Assembly: GCF_013359945.1 (NCBI RefSeq)
Contig: NZ_JABWCS010000205.1
Span: 96,223 to 160,222, forward strand
Direction: 5' to 3'
DNA: 64,000 bases
From: Paenibacillus agri
Lineage (GTDB): Bacteria > Bacillota > Bacilli > Paenibacillales > Paenibacillaceae
In this document: positions 16,792-26,539 of the stretch, piece by piece
Layout: each line of letters opens with the position of its first letter
Position numbering within the stretch: the stretch's first letter is position 1
Notes under the pieces: generated by a model
Seen by the model: the letters and a program-made list of their open reading frames with translations, nothing else
The model's database searches: none
What the model was told of the DNA's origin: nothing
Translations under genes and position numbers: made by a program

Positions 16792-19037
16792 ACGTACTCT
16801 ATGCGGGATTTGCAGCTTTTCTCGAATCCACTCTCGCAGCCAGCGTAGTGATTCTTGTCGTACTGGTTCTTCGCAGGGTGTTCCGGCAAACGCTGGCCCC
16901 GCGCATTCGGCACTGGCTATGGTTGTTGGTCATTATCCGGTTGCTGCTGCCGGTATTTCCGGAGAGTCCAGTTAGTATTTTCAAAGTGGTGGACTATGGC
17001 CGGTACGTCAAGGAGACGCTACTACCTTCTGCAGAGCAGATGGGGCAACATCAAACTATGGGGGAAAGCCAGTTGTCTTTACCTTTGCCGGAAGAGGGGG
17101 TGCTAAATCAGCCGAGTGCTGCCTCACAGGAACAACAGGGAATTTATCAAGGCACTGGAAAAGATGAGAACGCTGCTTCTAAACAATTTTCAATGCTGAT
17201 GAAGGTTATGGCGATCGTGTGGTCCTCGGGCACCCTCATCCTCTTAATCCATCTTGTGGTGTTCGCAAGACGTATGGACCGTAGGAGACAGCAGTTGATC
17301 CAGGTGACTGAGCCCCATATTCTGAATCTTCTTGATGAAGTAAGAGAGGTATTCAAGATATCCCGGCCCCTACCGCTCTATACGGGTACTTCTTTGGCAA
17401 GTCCCTATATTTCTGGTCTGCTGAAGCCGTGGATCTTTATTTCTCAGTCGTTGCTTCGGGAGATGGATTCAGCACAGTTATCCCATATTCTAGCGCATGA
17501 GTTGGCACATTATAAGCGTAAGGATATGCTGTGGAATCTGCTCGGAAGTATCGCCGCCGCGATTCATTGGCTCAATCCGCTGATCTGGTTCAGCATGAAG
17601 GCGATCAAGGCCGACAGAGAGCTGGCTTGTGACGCCTATGTACTGGAGACAATGGGCGAGGAGGAAGCTCCAGCCTACGGAATGACGATGGTTGCTTTTA
17701 TGAAGCGTTACTCCGCTACAGGGCGTCCACCGACATTGCTCTATTACTCGAACTCCCGTCGCCGGCAAGAACTTGTCAGGAGGATCTCCATGATTAGCTC
17801 ATTTAAAAAAGGGTCCTATAAAATCTCTATGACTGCCCTCTTATTCATCGTAATTCTTGGCGCAGTTACACTTACCAATGCTTCAGGAAGCGCGGTCCCT
17901 GTGGGAATTAACGATCCGAAGATCGTTAGTAATGATATACTTCCAGCTCATGGCAGCCGGCAGTATAACCGATTGGACAGAGCGGTAAAGAAAGCGGGAT
18001 TTGCCTTTGAGGCGCCGGCTGTGCTCCCTATGGGTTATGGACTGAAGATGGCGCATCTCTCAGCAGCGGGTGCCAATAAAGGCACGGATCTTATGAATAG
18101 TGCTACCCTGACTTTTGAGGCCGGAAGTGGGAAATACAGGACAGGGCAAATTATCCTGGAGGCGTTAAAACAAGTGCCAAGCGAGGGGATATATACTCTT
18201 GAGGACATGGCAGAGAAGCTGAAGCAACGAATTAATGTTATTCGTGAAAATAAAGCTCAAATACAAGAACAGCAAATTGTAATTGGTGATTTAAATATTC
18301 TCCAGATCCATGCCACTGAGGATAATCGCTTGAAAGATATCTACTATTTGTGGGAGCGTAATGAAATCGGTTATAAGCTGGACCTTGGTGGTGCTTCGCT
18401 AACCGAAGAACAGTCGGAATCATTAATAGCTTCCATGAAGCTTCCTGATGAACGGATGAAAAATACTTACGTCAATAAAGATCTACTGATTGTTGATATC
18501 CTTGACGTGGAAGATCTGGAGCTGGCAGCTTCGTCCATAGGTTTTACACCTAAGTTTCCCTTGAAAGTATTGAACTATGAACTTGAACGTGCCAATGAGA
18601 CCAGCAAAATCAACTTTAGTTATCCCGAGAATGAACAAGACGAGTTGTCACGAGTGCTCTACAACAGATATGTTGATGAAACATCAAGTGACAACGAGCA
18701 TTCGGCACGGTTCACTTTTGCACAGATCAAGGATAATGGATTATATGCAAAGATGAGGAATAACGGGCAGGCCCTCTTTGAGCGAATTGATCGTGGCCAG
18801 GTTCAGGTACCGGTAACACCGGTCATTGTAGGGGGGCAAGAAGTATTGCAGACAGCTCCCTATAAAGTTGACGGAGAACTAAGCGCACCACACGAGCCTG
18901 ATTTTATCAGCTACTTCTGGCTGGAGCAGGGAGTATGCTATCAGGCAGTATTTAGCAACGCGCAGGTACAGAATGAACAGGACATTGTGGCTGCATTGAT
19001 CCGGTCCCGACCAGTGGATCTTGAAGAGCTAAGATAA
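16788..19037 (+). CDS. BlaR1-like M56 membrane metalloprotease with atypical sensor region (copy b)
   Basis: A 749-residue paralogue of the protease at 13181. It has the same membrane layout, the zinc motif HELAH (237-241), DRELACDAYVLE, and a C-terminal sensor half with the KKGSYKI, YNRLDRAVKKAGF and PKFPLKV landmarks. The sensor half is the most diverged of the three copies, with insertions around residues 405-470, which suggests a different ligand. Its start overlaps the stop of the repressor remnant. With no intact second repressor, both proteases probably act on the single repressor at 12777, or this one has another substrate. Confidence 0.85.
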   Translation: MNVLYAGFAAFLESTLAASVVILVVLVLRRVFRQTLAPRIRHWLWLLVIIRLLLPVFPESPVSIFKVVDYGRYVKETLLPSAEQMGQHQTMGESQLSLPLPEEGVLNQPSAASQEQQGIYQGTGKDENAASKQFSMLMKVMAIVWSSGTLILLIHLVVFARRMDRRRQQLIQVTEPHILNLLDEVREVFKISRPLPLYTGTSLASPYISGLLKPWIFISQSLLREMDSAQLSHILAHELAHYKRKDMLWNLLGSIAAAIHWLNPLIWFSMKAIKADRELACDAYVLETMGEEEAPAYGMTMVAFMKRYSATGRPPTLLYYSNSRRRQELVRRISMISSFKKGSYKISMTALLFIVILGAVTLTNASGSAVPVGINDPKIVSNDILPAHGSRQYNRLDRAVKKAGFAFEAPAVLPMGYGLKMAHLSAAGANKGTDLMNSATLTFEAGSGKYRTGQIILEALKQVPSEGIYTLEDMAEKLKQRINVIRENKAQIQEQQIVIGDLNILQIHATEDNRLKDIYYLWERNEIGYKLDLGGASLTEEQSESLIASMKLPDERMKNTYVNKDLLIVDILDVEDLELAASSIGFTPKFPLKVLNYELERANETSKINFSYPENEQDELSRVLYNRYVDETSSDNEHSARFTFAQIKDNGLYAKMRNNGQALFERIDRGQVQVPVTPVIVGGQEVLQTAPYKVDGELSAPHEPDFISYFWLEQGVCYQAVFSNAQVQNEQDIVAALIRSRPVDLEELR

Positions 19038-19063
19038 TAACGCACAGTCACTAAGGGAAGACA

Positions 19064-19092
19064 ACGACAACGGCGTAAACTCATGTTATAAT
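19064..19092 (+). promoter_or_regulatory. Candidate promoter upstream of the antiporter gene
   Basis: ACGACA, 17 bases, then TGTTATAAT (an extended -10, hexamer 19087-19092). It lies before the hairpin at 19133-19170. If used, the antiporter would have an untranslated leader of about 130 bases containing that hairpin. Confidence 0.4.
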
Positions 19093-19132
19093 TAATGTAC
19101 ATGTATTTAATTGCATATTTTATTGCTATTAG

Positions 19133-19170
19133 GAGGAGCCTGTCACCAAGGGCTCCTCTTTGTCTTTTTT
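19133..19170 (+). terminator. Terminator between the BlaR1-like gene and the antiporter
   Basis: GAGGAGCC / GGCTCCTC stem with a 10-base loop, followed by a T-rich tail. It sits about 95 bases after the protease gene and 60 bases before the antiporter ATG, downstream of a possible promoter. It is therefore either a simple terminator or part of an attenuator. Confidence 0.75.
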
Positions 19171-19229
19171 AGGACATCATTAATCTCATAGGAGGGGCCC
19201 GGACAGAGAAAAAAGGAGTGGGAGAAACC

Positions 19230-20384
19230 ATGCAATTTATTCTTTATCTGATGTTGATTTTGTTATTTACTAAGTTGGCCGGGGATTTTTCTGTAAGACT
19301 GGGACAACCAGCAGTACTGGGCAAGCTGATCATCGGGATTGTTCTAGGACCTGCAGTGCTAGGTTGGGTACAGGATGGGGAGTTCATTCATTATATGTCG
19401 GAGATCGGCGTGCTGTTGCTGATGTTTATAGCCGGTCTGGAGACGGATCTGGAGCAGCTCCGCAAGAACTGGAAATCGGCTTTTGCTGTGGCAGTGGGTG
19501 GGATCATATTACCCTTTGCAGGTGGCTTTGCTATAGGAGAATGGTTCGGTTTTGCTGACCATAATGCCTTGTTTATGGGAGTCATTTTGAGTGCGACCTC
19601 TGTGAGCATCTCTGTTCAGGTTTTGAAGGACATGAACAAGTTGAATTCGGGCGAAGGTTCGACGATACTTGGCGCTGCCGTAGTGGATGATATTCTGGTA
19701 GTGATTTTACTGGCCGTGTTGATGAGCTTTTTCGGTACAGGGGCGGAAGTGTCTATCGGACTTCTAATTGGTAAAAAGGTACTGTTTTTTGCCATCGCAA
19801 TCATCGCGGGTGCCTTCCTGGTTCCAAGGCTAATGAAATGGCTTGCTCCACTTAGAGTTACTGAGGCTACGATTACTGCAGCGCTCGTGATCTGCTTTGG
19901 TTATGCGTACTTTGCTGAATTGCTCGGGATGGCCGGGATTATCGGCGCTTTTGCTGCTGGTATTGCGATTGCCCAGACCTCATTCAAACATACGGTAGAG
20001 ACCAAGATTGAGCCCATTGCATATTCAATTTTTGTACCGGTATTTTTTGTGAGTATCGGATTGAACGTAACCTTTGCTGGTGTAGGAGGACAGATTGGTT
20101 TTGTCGTGCTGCTTACTGTTGTCGCTATTCTGACCAAAATGCTGGGCGGAGGTCTTGGGGCGCGTTTGACCGGATTTAACACCCGTTCCTCGGCAATTAT
20201 CGGCGCAGGTATGATTTCAAGGGGTGAAGTTGCCTTGATTATAGCGGCTACTGGACTGCAAAGTGGGCTGCTGCATCCAGAGTATTTCACATCCGTAATT
20301 ATTGTAGTGATTGTGACAACCCTTGTCACTCCACCGCTACTGAAATACATGTTCCGTGAGCCCGAGAAGGTGACAGGTGAGTAA
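19230..20384 (+). CDS. CPA2-family monovalent cation:proton antiporter (GerN/KefB type)
   Basis: A 384-residue integral membrane protein with about 12 hydrophobic segments and the Na_H_Exchanger fold. Landmarks are the N-terminal GQPAVLGKLIIGIVLGP, GLETDLEQL and the conserved GAAVVDDILVVILL, whose Asp pair belongs to the ion site. It lacks the C-terminal RCK/TrkA domain of full KefB, which matches the short GerN-like antiporters. I prefer the ATG at 19230 with GGGAG five bases upstream over the GTG at 19218. It would exchange Na+ or K+ for protons; ion preference cannot be read. Confidence 0.88.
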   Translation: MQFILYLMLILLFTKLAGDFSVRLGQPAVLGKLIIGIVLGPAVLGWVQDGEFIHYMSEIGVLLLMFIAGLETDLEQLRKNWKSAFAVAVGGIILPFAGGFAIGEWFGFADHNALFMGVILSATSVSISVQVLKDMNKLNSGEGSTILGAAVVDDILVVILLAVLMSFFGTGAEVSIGLLIGKKVLFFAIAIIAGAFLVPRLMKWLAPLRVTEATITAALVICFGYAYFAELLGMAGIIGAFAAGIAIAQTSFKHTVETKIEPIAYSIFVPVFFVSIGLNVTFAGVGGQIGFVVLLTVVAILTKMLGGGLGARLTGFNTRSSAIIGAGMISRGEVALIIAATGLQSGLLHPEYFTSVIIVVIVTTLVTPPLLKYMFREPEKVTGE

Positions 20385-20450
20385 ACGTAACTGTGAATAA
20401 TTGCATATAAATGTTATAATTAAGAAAACTTTGCAAAAGGAGCTGACGTT

Positions 20451-20639
20451 ATGTCCGATAATCACAACATACCGCCGCAGTCTCCACCAATGGACCCTTA
20501 TGGAGCCAAAGCGAATTTTGATGTCAACGAAAAGAAATTGCATCTTGAAGGTCCTCCAGGGTTCATAAGACAAGTGACGAACCTCCTAATCCTGGCGGGA
20601 ATTATCGCGTTTATTGTTTTTGTAGTGAGAATTTTGTGA
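20451..20639 (+). CDS. Small single-pass membrane protein, unknown function
   Basis: A 62-residue protein with a Pro-rich polar N-terminal half and one hydrophobic segment at the C-terminus (about 43-61). An AAAGGAG site precedes the ATG, and an extended -10 (TGTTATAAT, 20412-20420) lies upstream, so it probably has its own promoter. A strong terminator follows 21 bases after the stop. I do not recognise a family. Confidence 0.65.
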   Translation: MSDNHNIPPQSPPMDPYGAKANFDVNEKKLHLEGPPGFIRQVTNLLILAGIIAFIVFVVRIL

Positions 20640-20660
20640 TGAAATCATCAACTGAATCTG

Positions 20661-20693
20661 AAGAGCGAACGGGTGTATGCCCGTTCGCTCTTT
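20661..20693. terminator. Bidirectional terminator between convergent genes
   Basis: AAGAGCGAACGGG / CCCGTTCGCTCTT, a perfect 13-bp stem with a 6-base loop and a T-rich tail. It lies between the small membrane protein (+) and the chemoreceptor (-) and could serve both strands. Confidence 0.85.
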
Positions 20694-20727
20694 GTTGTTA
20701 AATGAATCTCTCGGTGCGATAACGTGC

Positions 20728-22413
20728 CTAAACCTTGAATCTGTCGATTTGACTATGTAACCGTTCAGCCATTTGGGATAGAGATGAAGCAGAGGAGAAG
20801 ATTTCTTCCATAGAGGCCAGTTGCTCCTCTGTTGAAGTGGAGATCTCTTGAATGCCTGATGCGGATTCATGAGCGATCGTAGATATAAATTCCATTAAAC
20901 CGTTGACTTGTTCTGAACTTGCAGACATCTCTTCTGCAGCAGCAGCAACCTCTTGAATTTGAGACAATACTCTTTGTACCGACTGATCGATATGTTCAAA
21001 TGATGTGCCTGCCATATGTACCACAAGAATACCTTCATCCACTCCCTGTATGCTGGCTTCCATAGATTGTGCTGCGTCCTGTGTTTCCTGTTGTATAGTT
21101 GATATTAGTTCGGCAATCTGGCGTGAAGAATGGGAAGACTGTTCAGCTAGATTTCGAATTTGGCTTGCCACTACTGCAAATCCTCTGCCCTGTTCTCCTG
21201 CCCGTGCAGCTTCAATTGAAGCGTTTAATGCGAGCAAGTTTGTTTGTGCGGCGATACCGGTAATCATTTTAACAATTTCCCCAATGTCTTGGGATCTCTT
21301 CTCCAACCCATGAATCACGTTTGATAGATTTTTGATGGTTTGGTGGATGGAGCTCATCTGATCCATCACCCGCTGGATGACCTGGCTGCCTTCAAACGAT
21401 TTTTCTGCGGCATCAGAGGCAGAGGAGGAGACATTTTGCGCATTGGCAGCAATATGCTGTGCGCCTGAGGACATTTCATTGACGGCTAGTACACTTTCTC
21501 TGACACTATGAGTCTGTTTGTTGGATCCGGTGGCCACTTCTTCTATGAAGGTAGCAATTTGTTCTGTCGCTACGTTGGTCTGTTGAGCGCTTGCTGTCAA
21601 TTCTTCCGAAGCAGCGGCTAAATGCTCGGCGCTGGTAGTGGTCTGGGCAATCAGTTCCCGAAGGTTCGTTACCATTTGATTGAAGGATTTAGTTAAATCA
21701 CCGACCTCATCCCGGTTCTTCGTCTCGATGGCTTTCATAGTCAGGTTGCCCGAAGCAATTTCTTTGGCAGCGTTAGCTATAGAAACAATGGGTTTGGAAA
21801 TGATTCTGGAGATAAAGATTCCGACAAGAATAGCCAGAAGGAAGGCTGCGATACTAATAATCATAATTGCCCTTTTGATTGAGGCAACCATCGCCGAATT
21901 GTTTTGAGATCCCTCATCAACCAGCTTCTGCTGTCTGTCAGCGATAGTGTTTGCAAGCTCCTGCATATCCCGACCAATCTGAAGTACATCAGCAGAGGAT
22001 TTTATTCCAGCTTCTTTATTTGAGTCTATTAATGCAGCAACCTTGGTAGCATCTGCGTTGAATTGTTGATTCAGTTCCTGCAATTTTTTGATGTCGTTTT
22101 TATCGATATCCCGCCGTACCATACTTAAAGTGGCGGTCGCTAGTTCTGACATTTTCCCATTCACATCATGCAGCTTATCAAGCTGCTCTTTGTCCTGGTT
22201 AAGCATATAATCGCGTAAACTGCTCATTTGCTGTATAGAGTCTGCTCGGATATCTTTGGAATTAGCTAAAATCTTCTCTCGCCTGCTAACCAGATCGGTG
22301 TACGATTCATCAATCTCCTGTAAATAGTAAAAAGATATGAAACTGATAAATCCTAAAAAAATTGCAATAATTAAAAAACCAGTTAATATTTTGTTGCTGA
22401 TACTAAACTTCAT
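20728..22413 (-). CDS. Methyl-accepting chemotaxis protein
   Basis: A 561-residue transmembrane chemoreceptor. Membrane segments lie at about 10-30 and 185-207, flanking an all-helical four-helix-bundle ligand domain with no Cache-like sequence. A HAMP domain (about 208-260) and the long helical signalling domain follow. The hairpin tip reads [20 protein letters not shown], with GRGFAVVA after it, so it can couple to CheW/CheA. Several EQ/EE pairs in the flanking helices are candidate methylation sites. The ribosome site (AAAAGGGG) is good. A sigma-D-like promoter lies upstream, and motAB are the next genes on the same strand. Confidence 0.93.
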   Translation of the reverse strand: MKFSISNKILTGFLIIAIFLGFISFISFYYLQEIDESYTDLVSRREKILANSKDIRADSIQQMSSLRDYMLNQDKEQLDKLHDVNGKMSELATATLSMVRRDIDKNDIKKLQELNQQFNADATKVAALIDSNKEAGIKSSADVLQIGRDMQELANTIADRQQKLVDEGSQNNSAMVASIKRAIMIISIAAFLLAILVGIFISRIISKPIVSIANAAKEIASGNLTMKAIETKNRDEVGDLTKSFNQMVTNLRELIAQTTTSAEHLAAASEELTASAQQTNVATEQIATFIEEVATGSNKQTHSVRESVLAVNEMSSGAQHIAANAQNVSSSASDAAEKSFEGSQVIQRVMDQMSSIHQTIKNLSNVIHGLEKRSQDIGEIVKMITGIAAQTNLLALNASIEAARAGEQGRGFAVVASQIRNLAEQSSHSSRQIAELISTIQQETQDAAQSMEASIQGVDEGILVVHMAGTSFEHIDQSVQRVLSQIQEVAAAAEEMSASSEQVNGLMEFISTIAHESASGIQEISTSTEEQLASMEEIFSSASSLSQMAERLHSQIDRFKV

Positions 22414-22498
22414 AAGTCATCCCCTTTTGAAATCAACTATTCCTCACAATTCGACAATAACACGATTTTCCATTCTTGAAAAGTCGATTTATTAGGTT

Positions 22499-22524
22499 GT
22501 TATCGGAAATTATGAATGAGTTTA
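22499..22524 (-). promoter_or_regulatory. Possible sigma-D (SigD) flagellar promoter for the chemoreceptor
   Basis: On the minus strand TAAA (22524-22521) is followed after 14 bases by CCGATAAC (22506-22499), close to the TAAA / GCCGATAT consensus of flagellar sigma-D. The spacing is one or two bases shorter than usual. The transcript would start about 80 bases before the gene. Confidence 0.4.
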
Positions 22525-22605
22525 GATAGGGGTGATAATTCGCATTAGTGAAAAATTAGATCTTTATGCTCATAAAAATAGATGGGGTTGCTAATTAAGT
22601 ATGAG

Positions 22606-22645
22606 AAAAGCTCCCGGCCGTTTAATAGGCGGCGCGGGAGCTTTT
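22606..22645 (-). terminator. Terminator after motB
   Basis: AAAAGCTCCCG / CGGGAGCTTTT inverted repeat with T-rich sequence on both sides. It is placed to end motAB transcription before the chemoreceptor promoter. Confidence 0.8.
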
Positions 22646-22682
22646 GTTACTTTCGTATATATACTATACCTGCATAAGTCCG

Positions 22683-23543
22683 TTATTTGCCCTGAAGCTG
22701 GCGCAGCACGATAATCTCTACGCGGCGGTTCTTCTGCCGTCCGGCTTCGGTAGAATTGTCGGACGCCGGGCGCGTATCGCCATAACCCGCGTATTGGAAT
22801 GTACTCGGCGTTAGCCCTTCTTTGTCCACAAAGTAACGCAGGACAGAAAGGGCCCGGGCCCCGGACAACTCCCAGTTGTCGCTATAACGGGATAGCTTAG
22901 AGAGTGGCATGTTGTCGGTGTGGCCTTCAATGCTTATAGTAGCACCGATTCCGTGGAACAGACCTGACAGCTGCTTCAACGCAGGAAGGGCAGGGGCCTT
23001 AAGCGCCGCGTTGCCAGGATCGAATAGAAAACGGTCACTGAGTGTGATCGCGATGCCTTGCGGCTTATCAGCTACAAAGATCTGGTCGCCCAGATTATTG
23101 TCCTTTACATATTTGGTGATCACGCCCATCAGTTCGGCAAGCCGGGCTTCCTGCTCGCGAAAAGCCAGCTCTCGATCTGAAGGTTTCAAGTTGTCCGACT
23201 TCGTTGGGGAAGGTCCTTCGCTGGACTCGGCTCCGCCTGCGTCCTGCCCTTTTCCCGGTTCCGGACTACCTGGTTGCGACTGCCGGCCTGGGCTGGTGCC
23301 GTTTAATCCTTTTTGCCCATCCAGAAGACCGTTACCTCCGCCTGGTAAGGCACTCCCGTTCTTGAAGGTTTGGGATAACGAGCCAGTGACGACATTATAC
23401 TTCTCCGTGTCCAGGCTGCTCATTGCATAAAGAACAACGAAAAAAATAAGCAGTAGCGTAATAAGGTCTGCGTAAGTGATCATCCAGCGGTCACGGCTGT
23501 CCTGTTCGGTTCCTCTCTGTTTTCGGCGATTTCGCTGTCTCAT
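22683..23543 (-). CDS. motB: Flagellar stator protein MotB
   Basis: A 286-residue stator subunit. It has a basic cytoplasmic start, a single membrane segment with the ion-carrying aspartate D26 in WMITYADLITLL, a Pro/Gly/Ser-rich linker (about 70-125) and a C-terminal OmpA-like peptidoglycan-binding domain (about 165-280, with EGHTDNMPLS and NRRVEI). It anchors the stator to the wall while MotA carries the torque-generating loop. It overlaps motA by 4 bases. Whether it uses H+ or Na+ cannot be decided with certainty from this sequence. Confidence 0.93.
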   Translation of the reverse strand: MRQRNRRKQRGTEQDSRDRWMITYADLITLLLIFFVVLYAMSSLDTEKYNVVTGSLSQTFKNGSALPGGGNGLLDGQKGLNGTSPGRQSQPGSPEPGKGQDAGGAESSEGPSPTKSDNLKPSDRELAFREQEARLAELMGVITKYVKDNNLGDQIFVADKPQGIAITLSDRFLFDPGNAALKAPALPALKQLSGLFHGIGATISIEGHTDNMPLSKLSRYSDNWELSGARALSVLRYFVDKEGLTPSTFQYAGYGDTRPASDNSTEAGRQKNRRVEIIVLRQLQGK

Positions 23544-24328
23544 GAATGGCCTCTTGAGCGGATAGACTCAGCGGGAGCTGGAGCCGAATCATTAATGAAA
23601 GAATTCATCTTCTTGCGCACCAGTTGCTGATGTTCCCCGTTACGAAGTGCGAGGATACCGACGAGCAGCATTTCCATAACATGCAGCTGCTCCTGGCTGC
23701 GGGATTTGATTTTGGACGCAATGGGTAAAAAAATAAGATTGGCGCTGGCAACCCCATACAGCGTTGCCGTAAAGGCGACCGCGATGGAGGGACCTAGGCT
23801 TGAAGGATCAGTTAGACTTCCTAGTACGTGAATCAAACCCATCACCGTACCGATGATGCCCATAGTAGGCGCATAGCCTCCGGCTGCCTCAAAAATCTTG
23901 GCATAGCTTTCATGTTTGGCTTCCAGAGCGTCCATCTCCAGCTCCAGGATTTGCCGGACCTGCTCAGGGTCGGTACCGTCGATCATGAGTTGCAGGCCTT
24001 CGCGGGTGAAGGGGTCAGGATGCTCCTCTGCCCTTTTCTCCAGAGCAAGAACCCCGTTGCGCCGCGTAATCGCTGCCATTGCAATGATTTCTTCGGCTTT
24101 TTCTTCAGTGTTTCCGGCGTTTTTGCCAAAAGCCAGCGACAGCGCTGCAGGAAGGGTGCGCAATCTGGATGCCGGAAAGCTGATCAGTATAGCTGCAAAC
24201 GTTCCTCCAAACACAATGAGGGCGGCATTCGGCTGTAGCAGGCCGGTGAGGCTTCCGCCTTCCCAGAAGAAGCCGCCGATCATGGCCGCGAGTCCGGCTA
24301 CAATACCGATTATTGATGTAATATCCAT
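23540..24328 (-). CDS. motA: Flagellar stator protein MotA
   Basis: A 262-residue protein with the four-membrane-segment MotA plan: two N-terminal segments, a cytoplasmic loop of about 90 charged residues (about 60-145), then two segments containing GYAPTMGIIGTVMGLIHVLG and a short C-terminal tail. It starts behind AAGGAGC and overlaps motB. A sigma-A-like promoter for it overlaps the divergent uvrB promoter. Stator genes in Bacillales often sit apart from the main flagellar cluster, as here. Confidence 0.94.
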   Translation of the reverse strand: MDITSIIGIVAGLAAMIGGFFWEGGSLTGLLQPNAALIVFGGTFAAILISFPASRLRTLPAALSLAFGKNAGNTEEKAEEIIAMAAITRRNGVLALEKRAEEHPDPFTREGLQLMIDGTDPEQVRQILELEMDALEAKHESYAKIFEAAGGYAPTMGIIGTVMGLIHVLGSLTDPSSLGPSIAVAFTATLYGVASANLIFLPIASKIKSRSQEQLHVMEMLLVGILALRNGEHQQLVRKKMNSFINDSAPAPAESIRSRGHS

Positions 24329-24352
24329 GCTGCATGCTCCTTAAATTTCTAT

Positions 24353-24380
24353 ATATTATGGTTTGCAACGTTACCGTCAA
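24353..24380 (-). promoter_or_regulatory. motAB promoter
   Basis: On the minus strand TTGACG (24380-24375), 16 bases, TAATAT (24358-24353), 25 bases before the motA start. It interleaves with the uvrB promoter on the other strand. Confidence 0.65.
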
Positions 24381-24391
24381 CACTGTATAAT
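24363..24391 (+). promoter_or_regulatory. uvrB promoter
   Basis: TTGCAA (24363-24368), 17 bases, TATAAT (24386-24391). It gives a leader of about 108 bases before uvrB and overlaps the motAB promoter. Confidence 0.8.
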
Positions 24392-24397
24392 GAACGG

Positions 24398-24409
24398 GAA
24401 CAAGTATTC
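24398..24409. promoter_or_regulatory. LexA/DinR-like operator for uvrB
   Basis: GAACAAGTATTC matches the Bacillus SOS box GAAC-N4-GTTC with one mismatch. It lies right at the expected uvrB start point, where LexA would block transcription. uvrB belongs to the SOS regulon in B. subtilis. Confidence 0.6.
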
Positions 24410-24505
24410 TTATCTTCCAAATTTTATCACCATCGTATGAAGAGCTTATTTTCAGATAACAATAATATATTAATATATTTTAGTCGATAGAGGGGAGACG
24501 GGCAA

Positions 24506-26497
24506 ATGAGTGATATTGTCCTCAGCACGAAGACTTTTGAACTGGAGTCCGAATATACACCCCAGGGCGATCAGCCTCATGCCATAGAGGAATTAGTAGA
24601 AGGCATCCGGCAGGGCAAGAGGCACCAGACGCTGCTGGGAGCGACAGGAACGGGAAAGACCTTTACCATCGCACAAATGATTTCGAAGCTTAACCGCCCC
24701 ACACTGGTGATCGCACATAATAAGACATTGGCTGCACAGCTTGCGAGTGAGTTTAAGGAGTTCTTTCCTAGTAACTCGGTAGACTATTTTGTCAGCTACT
24801 ACGATTACTATCAGCCTGAAGCCTATATTCCTTCCTCCGATACCTACATTGAGAAAGATTCCAGCATAAACGAAGAGATAGATAAGCTGCGTCACTCGGC
24901 GACCAGTTCTTTGTTCGAACGTCGTGATGTAATTATCGTGGCGAGTGTGTCGTGTATCTATGGCCTCGGCTCGCCGCAGGAATACGGTGGGTTGCTGCTA
25001 TCGCTGCGGGTTGGCATGGAGAAGCCGCGAAACCAGATTCTGAGCCGGCTTGTGGATATTCAGTATCAGCGTAATGATATGAATTTTGTACGCGGCACCT
25101 TCCGTGTGCGGGGCGATGTCATCGAGATCTTCCCGGCGTCGCAAGGGGAGCATGCCATCCGTGTCGAATTGTTCGGCGATGAGATCGAGCGTATCACAGA
25201 GATTGATGTACTGACAGGTGAACTGATCGGTGAGCGCGATCATGTCGCTATTTTTCCGGCATCTCACTTTGTAACGAAGGAAGAGACTATGAGGGTGGCG
25301 CTCGTCAATATTGAGCGTGAACTGGAAGAGCGGCTGACTGTGCTGCGCGATGCAGGTAAGCTCTTGGAAGCACAGCGGTTAGAGCAGCGTACACGCTATG
25401 ATATCGAGATGATGAAGGAAGTGGGCTTCTGCTCCGGGATCGAGAACTATTCTGGTCCGCTTACCTTCCGGGAACGGGGGGCGACCCCCTATACTCTATT
25501 GGATTATTTTCCGGATGACATGCTTATTGTCATAGATGAATCGCATGTGACGCTGCCACAAATCCGGGCGATGTACAATGGTGACCAAGCGCGCAAGAAC
25601 GTTCTCGTAGACCACGGGTTCCGTTTGCCGTCTGCGCTTGATAACCGTCCGCTCAAATTTGAGGAGTTCGAGGGCAAGGCAAGCCAGCTTGTATATGTGT
25701 CGGCTACACCGGGACCGTATGAAAAGGAGCATTGCCCAACAATGGTGCAGCAGATTATCCGGCCTACAGGCCTGCTGGACCCTATTATTGAGGTTCGTCC
25801 AACCGAGGGTCAGATCGACGATCTGATCAGCGAGATTCACGATCGTATCGCCAAGGATGAACGGGTGCTCGTCACTACTCTCACTAAGAAAATGTCGGAG
25901 GATCTGACCGATTATCTTAAAGAAATCGGAATCAAGGTCCGCTATATGCACTCTGATATCAAAACCTTGGAGCGGATGGCCATTCTACGCGATCTCCGTC
26001 TGGGTACGTTCCATGTGCTCGTGGGGATTAACTTGCTGAGAGAAGGTCTGGACTTACCAGAAGTATCATTGGTTGCCATTCTCGATGCCGACAAGGAAGG
26101 GTTCCTTCGTTCGGAGCGGTCGCTCATTCAGACCATTGGTCGCGCCGCGCGGAACTCCGAAGGACGGGTACTGATGTACGGTGACCGAATCACGGACTCT
26201 ATGGATAAGGCAATTAGTGAGACCCAGCGCCGTCGTTCCATTCAGATCGCTTATAATGAGCAACATGGTATTACACCAACAACGATCCATAAGCGGGTAC
26301 GTGATGTCATCGAAGCAACGAAGGTTGCAGAATCGAAGGCTGACTATCTGACCGGAGCGGGTAGCAAGATGAACAAGAAAGAGCGTCAGTCTCTAATGCA
26401 GCGTCTCGAAGCCGAGATGAAGGATGCGGCCAAGAACCTACAGTTCGAACGTGCCGCAGAGCTTCGTGATGCCTTGTTGGAGCTGCGTGCCGAGTAG
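24506..26497 (+). CDS. uvrB: Excinuclease ABC subunit B
   Basis: A 663-residue UvrB of normal length. It shows Walker A GATGTGKT (about 45-52), the beta-hairpin region [12 protein letters not shown] that is inserted between DNA strands, helicase motifs DESHVTLPQ and QTIGRAARN, and a C-terminal UVR motif (about 625-660) that contacts UvrC. It is the damage-verifying helicase-like subunit of nucleotide excision repair. The ribosome site is GAGGGGAG. A LexA-like box sits at its promoter. uvrA follows in the same direction after a terminator-like hairpin. Confidence 0.98.
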   Translation: MSDIVLSTKTFELESEYTPQGDQPHAIEELVEGIRQGKRHQTLLGATGTGKTFTIAQMISKLNRPTLVIAHNKTLAAQLASEFKEFFPSNSVDYFVSYYDYYQPEAYIPSSDTYIEKDSSINEEIDKLRHSATSSLFERRDVIIVASVSCIYGLGSPQEYGGLLLSLRVGMEKPRNQILSRLVDIQYQRNDMNFVRGTFRVRGDVIEIFPASQGEHAIRVELFGDEIERITEIDVLTGELIGERDHVAIFPASHFVTKEETMRVALVNIERELEERLTVLRDAGKLLEAQRLEQRTRYDIEMMKEVGFCSGIENYSGPLTFRERGATPYTLLDYFPDDMLIVIDESHVTLPQIRAMYNGDQARKNVLVDHGFRLPSALDNRPLKFEEFEGKASQLVYVSATPGPYEKEHCPTMVQQIIRPTGLLDPIIEVRPTEGQIDDLISEIHDRIAKDERVLVTTLTKKMSEDLTDYLKEIGIKVRYMHSDIKTLERMAILRDLRLGTFHVLVGINLLREGLDLPEVSLVAILDADKEGFLRSERSLIQTIGRAARNSEGRVLMYGDRITDSMDKAISETQRRRSIQIAYNEQHGITPTTIHKRVRDVIEATKVAESKADYLTGAGSKMNKKERQSLMQRLEAEMKDAAKNLQFERAAELRDALLELRAE

Positions 26498-26539
26498 TGG
26501 TGTAAAGTCGCTCTTTTTTACGATAAAAGAATATTATTT

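Noticed and set aside
12777..19037. Classical beta-lactam resistance operon
   Set aside because: The proteases lack a penicillin-binding sensor domain and no beta-lactamase or PBP2a gene is present.
19097..19104. TACATGTA as a third BlaI operator
   Set aside because: The half-sites lack the 2-base spacing seen in the two strong operators at 12709 and 12741.
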